A stretch of DNA of 64,000 nucleotides from JAFGXT01 sp963677165. Lineage in GTDB: Bacteria; Verrucomicrobiota; Lentisphaeria; Victivallales; SZUA-371. The position numbers and the translations under genes were made by a program. Each line of letters opens with the position of its first letter. Position 1 is the first letter of the stretch. The DNA lies in NCBI GenBank assembly GCA_963677165.2, contig CAXXSX010000002.1, positions 744,001 to 808,000 of the forward strand, read 5' to 3'. The notes under the pieces are model-generated. The model was not told where the DNA came from. It was given only the letters and a program-made list of their open reading frames with translations, and did no database searches. Positions 17,115 through 25,390 of the stretch are shown here, piece after piece.

Positions 17115-17794
17115 TAAATCAAGCCTTCAAGTACACCGATGATCTCATCACTGAGACATCGGTTGTCTTTCTGGCGGAAAATCGCTTCGCCATCGCCGAT
17201 CTCGCCTTCGACGTGACCGTCACCATATAGAAAATTCTCATAGTCGACATGGTTCATCTTTCCATTACGGACCCCGTCGCCGACAATCGCGGTCGCGGCC
17301 GTAACATGCCGGTCGGTCAGGATATATACCCCGTCAAACGTATTCAGCAACGAGGAGAAATTCGCTCCTTTCGCCATATTGCCATAGTCGCTGACAATAA
17401 AATAACTGATGTCTTTCTCCAACTGCTCGATTGTTGTCGGACAAATATAAGAAGCCGGGGTGTAAAGATATTTTTCCCGTACCAGAATATTCATCGCGCC
17501 CAGCTGGCTGCTGCCGTCAATCGAACTACCGTTGTATCCCTCATAGCGAACCGGCAGCGGATCTCCGTTGTAGTCCGGGTCATACGGATAATATTTGTCA
17601 AAATCGGTAATGTACATCCGCAAGGTTAAACCGATCTGTTTCAGATTGGAAGCACAGCTAATGCGTTTTGCCCGTTCTTTTGCACTGTTAAGTGCCGGCA
17701 GCAACATAGCGGCCAGAATCGCGATAATAGCAATCACCACAAGGAGCTCGATGAGCGTGAAAATCTTACAATAATTTACTTCTTTTCCTTTCAC
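17111..17794 (-). CDS. Pseudopilin-like protein, GTG start
   Basis: Pseudopilin-type protein with NYCKIFTLIELLVVIAIIAILAAMLLPAL and a good H-X9-DG end (HVDYENFLYGDGHVEG). No ATG is available. The GTG at 17794 has AGAGG eight bases upstream and gives a short basic leader (MKGKEVNYCKI), better than the TTG at 17821. The residue before the processed Phe is Ile. It is divergent from the regulator at 18031 and has its own TTGACA promoter, so it is probably controlled by that regulator. It ends head-on against the glycoside hydrolase of the previous module, overlapping it by 4 bases. Confidence 0.85.
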   Translation of the reverse strand: MKGKEVNYCKIFTLIELLVVIAIIAILAAMLLPALNSAKERAKRISCASNLKQIGLTLRMYITDFDKYYPYDPDYNGDPLPVRYEGYNGSSIDGSSQLGAMNILVREKYLYTPASYICPTTIEQLEKDISYFIVSDYGNMAKGANFSSLLNTFDGVYILTDRHVTAATAIVGDGVRNGKMNHVDYENFLYGDGHVEGEIGDGEAIFRQKDNRCLSDEIIGVLEGLIY

Positions 17795-17843
17795 TGCATA
17801 TACCTCTTTTACAGCCGCCAAATTACATGCGGCGCACTATATA

Positions 17844-17872
17844 TTAATAACCTGTTACAACAAAAATGTCAA
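17844..17872 (-). promoter_or_regulatory. Promoter for the minus-strand pseudopilin
   Basis: On the minus strand, TTGACA (complement of 17867-17872), a 17-base spacer and TATTAA (complement of 17844-17849) lie about 50 bases before the GTG start. Confidence 0.55.
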
Positions 17873-17910
17873 GATTGTCCATTGCGATTCCTGTTAAGAT
17901 TGTATATGGG

Positions 17911-17934
17911 TCCAATCAAATTGGATTATCCAAT
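17911..17934. promoter_or_regulatory. Overlapping palindromes, likely operator for the divergent promoters
   Basis: ATTGGATTATCCAAT (17920-17934) is a perfect 7-1-7 palindrome and overlaps TCCAAT-CAA-ATTGGA (17911-17925). The cluster of TCCAAT/ATTGGA half-sites lies midway between the divergent promoters of the pseudopilin (minus) and the regulator (plus). A further ATTGG occurs at 17973, inside the plus-strand promoter spacer. Confidence 0.65.
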
Positions 17935-17966
17935 AAACAAATAAGTATATTTCTTTGCGGTATATA

Positions 17967-17995
17967 TTGACAATTGGCTTATCTTTTATTATAAT
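17967..17995 (+). promoter_or_regulatory. Consensus promoter of the 18031 regulator
   Basis: TTGACA (17967-17972), a 17-base spacer and TATAAT (17990-17995) match the sigma-70 consensus. The start codon is 36 bases after the -10 box. Confidence 0.75.
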
Positions 17996-18030
17996 AAAAC
18001 TAAACAACAAAGAAAAACATGGTATAGTAC

Positions 18031-19179
18031 ATGCAGCAAAAAGAGTTGACCTACAAAAGCATTGAGCACGAAATATTGCATCGAATACGCTCAGGAGTTT
18101 ATCGTCCGGGAGAAAAACTACCTCCGGAACGCCAGTTAGAGAAAGAATTCTCCGCCAGCCGCATTACCATAGCTAAAGGCTTATCCAATTTAACTGCCTC
18201 CGGCTATATCACTCGTACCCGCGGCCGTGGCTCATTCGTATGTGACCGGCTGCCGTCTGATCCAGAACGCAACACCAAACCGGCAAATTCCAAAGGTATC
18301 ATTAAATACATCAGTCCGCCGGGAAGTACCGATAACCCGGTTACGGTCAGCAACGGAATTCTGGAGGCAATGCACGGAATCCTTACTCCAGCAGGATATC
18401 ATGTTGGAATTGATTTTTTCAGTACAGTTGAACAGCAGCTCGAAATACTGAATAGCTACACCGATCCAATCAATGAGGGTTTTGTCCTCTGGCCTTCACT
18501 CGACCCGCGAGTCACCATGATGCTGCACAAAATGCAAAAAGCCGGATTTCCTTTTGTTCTGGTTGATGTGTATTTACCAGAGGTAAAGTGTGACTATATC
18601 ATATCCGACAATACGATCGGTGCTGAAACCATGATTAATTATTTAGTTGACTGCGGACATCACAATATCTGTTATTTCACCGCAACCCCCGACCGGGTCA
18701 GCCTGTCGGAACGTATGTCCGGCGTGATCTCTGCTCTCAGCAAACACGGACTTCCGATCACCGCCAATACAGTAAATGTAATTCCATGCAGTGATAAAGT
18801 AGTCAACAGCTATCGGAGCTCACAAAATACAGACTACCTGAAAACTCGACTGGAAGAAATGTTAAAGTCACCAACTCCACCGACCGCGATTTTCTGCAGT
18901 AACGACTGGATTGCCATGACCGTATATTCTCTATTAGAAGAAATGGACGTAAAGGTGCCAGAACAGATTTCCCTGGCAGGCTACGACAATATCGACGCCT
19001 CCCAGTATTTCCGGGTACCACTGACCACGGTGTCACAAAACTTTTTCGAAATGGGACAAATGGCGGCACGAGTATTGATTAACCGCGTCAAAAATCACAA
19101 CTCTCCAGCCAACATGAAACTCCAGCAGCGTATTGAGCCCGAATTGATCATTAGAGATTCAATAAAAAAATTTATATAA
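18031..19179 (+). CDS. GntR-HTH / LacI-type sensor regulator (AraR-like architecture)
   Basis: Chimeric regulator of 382 residues. Residues 1-72 are a clear GntR winged helix (GEKLPPERQLEKEFSASRIT, then GYITRTRGRGSFV). The rest is a LacI/periplasmic-binding fold (FVLVDVYLP, LVDCGHHNICYF, TAIFCSNDWIA, ISLAGYDNID). The same combination is seen in B. subtilis AraR, where a sugar releases repression. It heads an operon of pseudopilin, glycoside hydrolase, pseudopilin and glycoside hydrolase (19231-25247) and is divergent from another pseudopilin. Palindromes lie between the divergent promoters. The ligand is unknown. Confidence 0.88.
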   Translation: MQQKELTYKSIEHEILHRIRSGVYRPGEKLPPERQLEKEFSASRITIAKGLSNLTASGYITRTRGRGSFVCDRLPSDPERNTKPANSKGIIKYISPPGSTDNPVTVSNGILEAMHGILTPAGYHVGIDFFSTVEQQLEILNSYTDPINEGFVLWPSLDPRVTMMLHKMQKAGFPFVLVDVYLPEVKCDYIISDNTIGAETMINYLVDCGHHNICYFTATPDRVSLSERMSGVISALSKHGLPITANTVNVIPCSDKVVNSYRSSQNTDYLKTRLEEMLKSPTPPTAIFCSNDWIAMTVYSLLEEMDVKVPEQISLAGYDNIDASQYFRVPLTTVSQNFFEMGQMAARVLINRVKNHNSPANMKLQQRIEPELIIRDSIKKFI

Positions 19180-19230
19180 GAAATACAACGGAAGAAGAAA
19201 AAACGGAAACTAATTTAGGGAGAAAAGACA

Positions 19231-19941
19231 ATGAAAACAAGCAAGAAATTCACACTCATCGAACTCCTCGTAGTAATAGCGATCATCGCTATTCTGGCGG
19301 CCTTGCTGCTACCGGCGTTAAATCACGCTAGAGATCGAGCAAAACTTACCGCCTGCATAAATAACCTGAAGCAAATAGGATTATGTTTTGGAATGTATTC
19401 GGCTGACGCCACCAGGGCAACTCTGGAATGTTCGTCATCTGTATCCCAGGCAAACCGCGGCGGCGAATCATGGGCCGGACTTGGAATTCTTTATAAAAGC
19501 CAAACAGGTATAAACCCCCGCATTTTTTATTGTCCCTGTGAAACAAAATACAAATATGACTCTTATTCAAGCAATTGGATAACTGTTACTTCTGGTGCGA
19601 TAAATGTATCCTACTATACACCGCGTGGTGATTCCAGTGCCACCAACTCTTCTGATTCCAATAAAGATCCCCAGATACTGATGAAAAACAATATTCCCTA
19701 TTTAATGCTTTTTAAGCTTGATCCGGGACATGTTCTATGCGGAGAAAATTATGTTTACACGCCTGGAGCCAGCAGTGTCGGAACCTATGGCAATCACTCA
19801 AGAGCAGGTACCCTGCTTTACGCGGACGGCCATGCTCAATCCCTGAACCGTCAGGAAATAGTTCAGAAAAAGACCGAGTACGGTGGTGATGTCCGTTGGC
19901 ACTTTTCACCATTCAATACAACGTCAAAAACATTTCGCTGA
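19231..19941 (+). CDS. Pseudopilin-like protein
   Basis: 236 residues with the start MKTSKKFTLIELLVV, a single hydrophobic helix and an exact H-X9-DG end (HSRAGTLLYADGHAQSL). Lys precedes the processed Phe and Glu is at +5. It follows the regulator by 51 bases with GGGAG before the ATG, and precedes the glycoside hydrolase at 20099. It is the first of two pseudopilins in this operon, each directly upstream of one hydrolase. Confidence 0.88.
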   Translation: MKTSKKFTLIELLVVIAIIAILAALLLPALNHARDRAKLTACINNLKQIGLCFGMYSADATRATLECSSSVSQANRGGESWAGLGILYKSQTGINPRIFYCPCETKYKYDSYSSNWITVTSGAINVSYYTPRGDSSATNSSDSNKDPQILMKNNIPYLMLFKLDPGHVLCGENYVYTPGASSVGTYGNHSRAGTLLYADGHAQSLNRQEIVQKKTEYGGDVRWHFSPFNTTSKTFR

Positions 19942-20098
19942 TAATAACAAACTATTAGCCTGTAGATGCAACTGACAGCATGAAAGCCGCATTACGAATC
20001 TAGTAATAATTATGATATATAGAATGATAGCAGAATCCGGTTGTTTTGTTATCTGATCCTGGTAGTCAAAAAATATATTAATAAAGGTACTCAAAAAA

Positions 20099-22675
20099 AT
20101 GTCCGTAAATAAAATTATCGCCTGCACCATTATCACGCTTTTAACCGCGGGAATGGTTAATGCCGCCAATATCGCAGGTATTCCTCTTGATAAAATGCTG
20201 ATCAAACCAGACAGCAAAACAGAATTGATCATTTCTCTCAAAGACTCGGGAAATCTTAAAATGATTAACTGTCTCATCTGCGATTACTCTGGGAAAAAAG
20301 TCGCAAAGAGCAAGTTGGCGATACAAAACGGAAAAATAATTCTTTCAGTCAAGTTGCCTGTCGGCTATTACGAAGCAACATTCCCGGAATTGTCAAACCG
20401 GACAATCGGATTAATGGTACAGGATAAATCAACCGGCACCCCTGATATGTTCTGGGGAATTGATGCCGCTTATTCGTGGTTTCCCCAGGGAGCAACTGAA
20501 CTCAGTCGTATGAAATATTTGAAGGATGCGGGAATCAGTATCGTACGCGAAAGGCTGAGCTGGAAAGGGATATACAGCGAACCGGCAATAAACTGGAACA
20601 AAGGTCAGGCCCATCGTTATCTCGGAGTAAGGCAGCGCCTCTCATCCAGTGGTCTTCAGATTCTCGACTGCTTTCATGATGCCCCCGAAGCCTCCGGAGC
20701 TCAAAGCAAAAGTAAATCCTGCCGCCGTTATCCTGCAAATCTCAACGTGATGGTAAAATCCTGGGAACAGATATTTCCTGAATTATCGAAACATGTTGGC
20801 GAAATTGAGGCATGGAATGAACCGGACGGCGGTTCCGGCAAAGGACCGGCAGCGGGTTATGTACCACTGGTCAAAGCACTGGCATACGCCCGAAAAGCCA
20901 GCAATGCGCCCACTAAAATTATCGGAGGAGTATTCTCCGAACTTGCTCTGGAAGGATATAAATACAACAGCGGAGACAACCGGATGGTTGATGTAATTGA
21001 CGGTGTCAGTTACCACACCTATAACGATCCGATGAAAGTAGAATCAGATGTAACCTGGTTCCGGAACTTTCTAAAAAAACACGGCAGGGAAGGCCTTCCG
21101 GTTCTTATTACCGAGGCGGGATATCCGTACAACACAAGCTCCGGAGAACGCCCGAAAATGAACAAAGCCGTCAGGATTGCCTTGTGCTGTACAATGCGTG
21201 CCATTGAAGCCCGGGCGTGTGGTGTTACTCAGTATTTCTCATTTATTGGACAATTCTATCCGGAAGGAGTCAATAATTTTTCGATGATTGATAAGCTGGG
21301 GTCCGCACAACGTTCCCTTGCCGCCTATTGTACAGCAGCACTGCATCTGCGCGGAATGAAATATATAGGAGACCTGAAAATTCGCGATAAACGGGTAACT
21401 CGTGCCAGAGTCTTTGCCGGCAACGAAAAGGTTATTGCCGTAGTTTATACCGGCACATATAATCCCAGAGCAGAAGTCAATTTAAGCATACCTTTTACGG
21501 CGGCGAAAGGTATTGACTGGAGACAGATCCAGGGAAGAGGATTCCGTACATTAAAGATTCCGGATGGATTATGCTATCTTGAAATGGACGCAAAACGTGT
21601 AAAGCATAATTTCAATCAATACATCACAACCAATACAACAGCGATGAAGCTTTACAAACGCAGTTTGAAGAAATATCCGCCGACAACAGTATCTCCGCTG
21701 GTTCTGCAACCCGGATTCATTCAGGACGAACTGGCATACGGCATGAAGCGTTCGTCAGGATATTATGTAAAGGATGACAAAGCGGACAACTTCCATTTAA
21801 AACCCGTTCTGTTCAATCTTTCTAAAACAAATCAGGTAGCGACCGTAAAGATTGAACTTCCCGCGAATGTCGAATTGAAAACAAAAAATGCATCCATAAA
21901 ACTTGATTTAACTCCCCAAAGCATCTATGCGCTTAACTATGTATTAGATCTAACCAAAACATACAAGAATAACTATGGAGCAAACATCAAAATAGTTTGC
22001 CTGGACGCGAAAGGAAAAGCCGTTGAATGGCTCAATATTCCGCTGCTGAAAATCAATAATACGAAAAAAAGTTACGAGGTAAGATATTTCTCATCAAGAT
22101 GGCCGTCACGGAGCGACTGGGCTAAAATCAGCAAGATTGAGTTAAAGCAGGCAGGAGCAGGAAATTCCACTGATGTCTACAATGTGAAAGCTAAATTTAT
22201 GTGGAATGAAAAAGGACTATTCTTCAGGTATCTGGTTCACGACTCAATACATATCAATGAAGAAACTCCATCCAACATGTGGAGACAGGATTCTATACAA
22301 TTCGGCATGAGCCTTGGTTTCTGTAAGGACAACCGCAATGTTCAATATGAATACGGTATTGCCAGACAGAAAAAACGTTCCAACTGGTATTGCTGGATTT
22401 GTGGCATTCACAAAAAAAATCCGCTGAAAATGGATCCGAATTCAAAGCTTCGCACTTTCCGCGATGAATCTCACAAGAATACCCTTTACGAAGGCATGAT
22501 TTCCTGGAATGATTTTCCTCCATTCAAAGCAGCTCCGGGAAAAACATTCGCGTTTACCTTCTGCGCCAACAATAACAATGGAGATATCAGAAGAGAATGT
22601 CTGGAATGGACTCCGGGAATTGCAACCGGAGCCAAAGAAAGCGCCCTGTTTGGAAAGTTCATCTTGAAAAAGTAA
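20099..22675 (+). CDS. Secreted clan-A glycoside hydrolase with C-terminal CBM9-like domain
   Basis: A signal peptide (about 1-22, ending VNA-AN) leads a short beta-domain, then a TIM-barrel hydrolase (from about 118: FWGIDAAYSWFPQGA). The likely acid/base is E241 in AWNEPDG and the nucleophile E339 in LITEAGYP, both at clan-A positions; GH39- or GH5-like. From about 670 to the end (KGLFFRYLVHDS, WRQDSIQFGMSL) it resembles a family 9 carbohydrate-binding-like sandwich, which also occurs at the end of the phosphoesterase at 25391. AAGG precedes the ATG at 12 bases. It lies 157 bases after a pseudopilin and 64 before the next. Substrate unknown, probably a plant or algal polysaccharide. Confidence 0.78.
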   Translation: MSVNKIIACTIITLLTAGMVNAANIAGIPLDKMLIKPDSKTELIISLKDSGNLKMINCLICDYSGKKVAKSKLAIQNGKIILSVKLPVGYYEATFPELSNRTIGLMVQDKSTGTPDMFWGIDAAYSWFPQGATELSRMKYLKDAGISIVRERLSWKGIYSEPAINWNKGQAHRYLGVRQRLSSSGLQILDCFHDAPEASGAQSKSKSCRRYPANLNVMVKSWEQIFPELSKHVGEIEAWNEPDGGSGKGPAAGYVPLVKALAYARKASNAPTKIIGGVFSELALEGYKYNSGDNRMVDVIDGVSYHTYNDPMKVESDVTWFRNFLKKHGREGLPVLITEAGYPYNTSSGERPKMNKAVRIALCCTMRAIEARACGVTQYFSFIGQFYPEGVNNFSMIDKLGSAQRSLAAYCTAALHLRGMKYIGDLKIRDKRVTRARVFAGNEKVIAVVYTGTYNPRAEVNLSIPFTAAKGIDWRQIQGRGFRTLKIPDGLCYLEMDAKRVKHNFNQYITTNTTAMKLYKRSLKKYPPTTVSPLVLQPGFIQDELAYGMKRSSGYYVKDDKADNFHLKPVLFNLSKTNQVATVKIELPANVELKTKNASIKLDLTPQSIYALNYVLDLTKTYKNNYGANIKIVCLDAKGKAVEWLNIPLLKINNTKKSYEVRYFSSRWPSRSDWAKISKIELKQAGAGNSTDVYNVKAKFMWNEKGLFFRYLVHDSIHINEETPSNMWRQDSIQFGMSLGFCKDNRNVQYEYGIARQKKRSNWYCWICGIHKKNPLKMDPNSKLRTFRDESHKNTLYEGMISWNDFPPFKAAPGKTFAFTFCANNNNGDIRRECLEWTPGIATGAKESALFGKFILKK

Positions 22676-22739
22676 TCTATTTATAATAAAATTATATATA
22701 AAACAAGTATAAAACATTAAAAACAATAGGAGAAAGAAA

Positions 22740-23402
22740 ATGAAAAAGAAAACACGTTTTACACTCATCGAACTCCTCGTAGTAATAGCGATTATCGCCA
22801 TACTGGCGGCCATGCTGTTGCCGGCATTAAGCAAGGCGAGAAACAAGGCTTATGAAGCCAGCTGTAAGTCAAATTTCAAACAGATCAATTACGGCATGGC
22901 CGGATACACTGATGACAACGATGATTACCGTATGGTAAACTGGATAACAGGAGATGGTGTAAACAAATGCTGGAACAATGCCTTAATTGCCTTGGGATAT
23001 TTACAGAATAAACAGATATTTAAATGCAGTGCTTATCCGACTTTTGATAAAGGTAATTGGGGCTCTGCTCCCACCAAGTACGTTGATTATAATAATGTTG
23101 GCGTCGCCATTAATTTTAAACGTCACTGGGATGGAATTTTAACGAATTCTTCTTACGGCAAATATCGCATTAATTTAAAAATAACTTCCGAAAAGAATCC
23201 ATCGAAGTATCTGATGGTCGGGGAAAGCAACAGCTCATTTTATATGTATAATTACGATGCTTCAGACCCCTACGGGAAAAACCGTCCGGCATGGCGTCAT
23301 AATAAAGGCGCAGTCATTTTGTATTGCGATGGACACGTCGGCTGGTTGAAGACGGTCCAGATCACTTCGTCCATTATGCCTTACTATATGAACCACTATT
23401 AA
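22740..23402 (+). CDS. Pseudopilin-like protein
   Basis: 220 residues: MKKKTRFTLIELLVV..., one hydrophobic helix and an exact H-X9-DG end (HNKGAVILYCDGHVGWL). Arg precedes the processed Phe. AGGAGAAAG lies directly before the ATG. It is between two secreted hydrolases (64 bases after one, 39 before the next), as part of the operon started at 18031. Confidence 0.88.
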   Translation: MKKKTRFTLIELLVVIAIIAILAAMLLPALSKARNKAYEASCKSNFKQINYGMAGYTDDNDDYRMVNWITGDGVNKCWNNALIALGYLQNKQIFKCSAYPTFDKGNWGSAPTKYVDYNNVGVAINFKRHWDGILTNSSYGKYRINLKITSEKNPSKYLMVGESNSSFYMYNYDASDPYGKNRPAWRHNKGAVILYCDGHVGWLKTVQITSSIMPYYMNHY

Positions 23403-23441
23403 TTCACTACATATTTTTACACAAAAAGCAAAGGTTAAGTA

Positions 23442-25247
23442 ATGAAATTTAAAATCACAATGGTCCTTTTTCTTTTTCTTGTACAACAGATGTCCGTAAT
23501 GGCAGATATTACCTTGGAAGTGGATTGCAACTCAAAAGACGGCATCATAAAACAGGGGCTCGTTGGAGCATCTCAAGGAGGAAATGCATTCAGTTACCTT
23601 AACAATAAAATTGTTAATGGCTTAAAAGGACTTCCCCTGAAAACAGTCAGACTGGAAATGCTCACCGGAGCCCTCGGCTACAAACTGTATAATCCTAAAA
23701 CCAAACAGTGGAACTGGACGGTGCTTGACAAGGAGATCGATAGAATACAGAAGTCCGGAGCGAAAGTTGTGATCAATTTTTTCGGGACACCGACATTTAT
23801 GAGTTCCAATCCCAAAGCAAAAGTTCCGATTTTCGCGCCTCCGGTTGACTTCAAGGCCTATGCTGATTATTGTGCTGAAATTGTCCGCCATGTGAACATT
23901 GATAAGAAATATGGAATCAAATACTGGGAATTCTGGAACGAACCGTCAGGAAATTATTTCTGGTCGGCATGGCGCAAAAAGGATAAAGGCGGATTCTTTA
24001 AACTTTACGCAAAAGTCGCTAAAGCCATTAAAGCGGTTGATCCGTCAATTCTGGTCGGCGGCATTGCTGATAACGCCTATTACCAGGAGCACTATGCCAC
24101 TTTCTTTGAGTTTGCCAAAACAGAAGGCGTTCCTATCGATTTTCTTACAATTCACTGGTATGGCGAATGGAATAAAAAAGGAATAAATAATGTTCAATGG
24201 TATAACGATTTTGCGACGAAACTCGAAAATACCTATAAAAAGTTTTTCGGCAAAGAAGTTCCTATTTTTTACTCGGAATGGAACCTTCCGGCCGAATCAA
24301 AAAATAAATATTCCGCAGAACAGATTGCGGCATTCGCAGGAACTGCATTATACTGGATGCAGACAAATCCATATGTGAAAGCTGCCATGCTTTTCAGGGT
24401 TCAACATTATAAAGATCCTTACAGCAGTCTTCTGGATAAAAAATATAAACCGATTATGCTCTGGAACGTCATGAAAATGTTTTCCATGCTGCCGAAAGAA
24501 AGCGTCCAGACTTCGTCCGACAATTCCGACACCAAACTGCTGGCAGCGACAAATGGCTCAGTCACTGGTATTATGATCAGCAGATATGCTTTCGAAGATG
24601 ATTGCGCGGCGTTGACGATCAATGGACTGGAAGCCAACAAAAAATATCAGGCTTCAGTATATAATTTAAATTCCTTAGTAAAAAACGGTAAACTTCTGCC
24701 TGTCGTTGAACAGACTGTTTCCGCGGACCAAACCGGCAAACTGGAAATGAGGTTTACGCTGGAAAAATTCTCTTGTGTCTACGTTGCTCTAAATACTTCA
24801 AATACTTTCATTACAAAGAATACATTGAGCGTAAAAAACTGGAAGGGAATGTCTTCCGGGAAGATGTCTATTACTGCCGACAAAGAAACAAACAGCGCTA
24901 AATTCACGGTTAATTTCCCCAAAAATATAAAAGACCGCTGGGCATATCCTTCAATGAAAATTAATCGAGCAGACAGTGGAGCATCTAAACTCACATTCGA
25001 AATGAAACTGGTAACGAATCCCAAACAGGAGAAATACAGGAACACTCTTGTAATGCTTCAGCCTGTGGATAAAAAGATCAAACACATTTGGAAATCCTAC
25101 CATCTTTCAAATTCCAGCGATTTTCAGACAATAACGATAGATCTCAAAAAGACTCCCGCATATCACAAAACAGTCAGTATTGGACTTAATTTCGTAAAAG
25201 CCAACACCGCGACTTTTTACATTCGAAACGTCAAGTTCATAAAATAA
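23442..25247 (+). CDS. Secreted GH39-like glycoside hydrolase
   Basis: A signal peptide (about 1-22, VMA-DI) leads a 601-residue exported enzyme. The barrel shows both clan-A glutamates: E167 in YWEFWNEPSG (acid/base) and E279 in FYSEWNLP (nucleophile). The overall pattern resembles GH39 (beta-xylosidase/iduronidase type). A beta-sandwich linker follows, and residues from about 465 look like an accessory sandwich module. It is the last gene of the operon from 18031; a GTAG-type REP hairpin follows 53 bases after the stop. The exact substrate cannot be read. Confidence 0.78.
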   Translation: MKFKITMVLFLFLVQQMSVMADITLEVDCNSKDGIIKQGLVGASQGGNAFSYLNNKIVNGLKGLPLKTVRLEMLTGALGYKLYNPKTKQWNWTVLDKEIDRIQKSGAKVVINFFGTPTFMSSNPKAKVPIFAPPVDFKAYADYCAEIVRHVNIDKKYGIKYWEFWNEPSGNYFWSAWRKKDKGGFFKLYAKVAKAIKAVDPSILVGGIADNAYYQEHYATFFEFAKTEGVPIDFLTIHWYGEWNKKGINNVQWYNDFATKLENTYKKFFGKEVPIFYSEWNLPAESKNKYSAEQIAAFAGTALYWMQTNPYVKAAMLFRVQHYKDPYSSLLDKKYKPIMLWNVMKMFSMLPKESVQTSSDNSDTKLLAATNGSVTGIMISRYAFEDDCAALTINGLEANKKYQASVYNLNSLVKNGKLLPVVEQTVSADQTGKLEMRFTLEKFSCVYVALNTSNTFITKNTLSVKNWKGMSSGKMSITADKETNSAKFTVNFPKNIKDRWAYPSMKINRADSGASKLTFEMKLVTNPKQEKYRNTLVMLQPVDKKIKHIWKSYHLSNSSDFQTITIDLKKTPAYHKTVSIGLNFVKANTATFYIRNVKFIK

Positions 25248-25299
25248 TTACCGGAAATTTTCTCTGCATTCTGTAACCGGGTAACATTACATCACAGGA

Positions 25300-25337
25300 G
25301 CGGCAAGGTCGATTTTCGGCGAAACTCGACCTACCGC
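25300..25337. repeat. REP-like hairpin between convergent genes
   Basis: Stem GCGG-AGGTCGA-TTTC / GAAA-TCGACCT-CCGC with small bulges around a GGC loop. On the minus strand it reads GTAG followed by the palindrome, the same design as the REP units beside the RAYT gene but with a different stem sequence. It lies between the 3' ends of the hydrolase at 23442 and the phosphoesterase at 25391 and could serve both transcripts as a stabiliser. Confidence 0.65.
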
Positions 25338-25390
25338 ACTTTCACAAGACAAGCTGTTTCAAAAACAAATTGACCGATTCCCCACTTTTA

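Noticed and set aside
17794..17821. Upstream TTG start for the minus-strand pseudopilin
   Set aside because: The GTG at 17794 has a better placed AGAGG and gives a leader length like the other pseudopilins.
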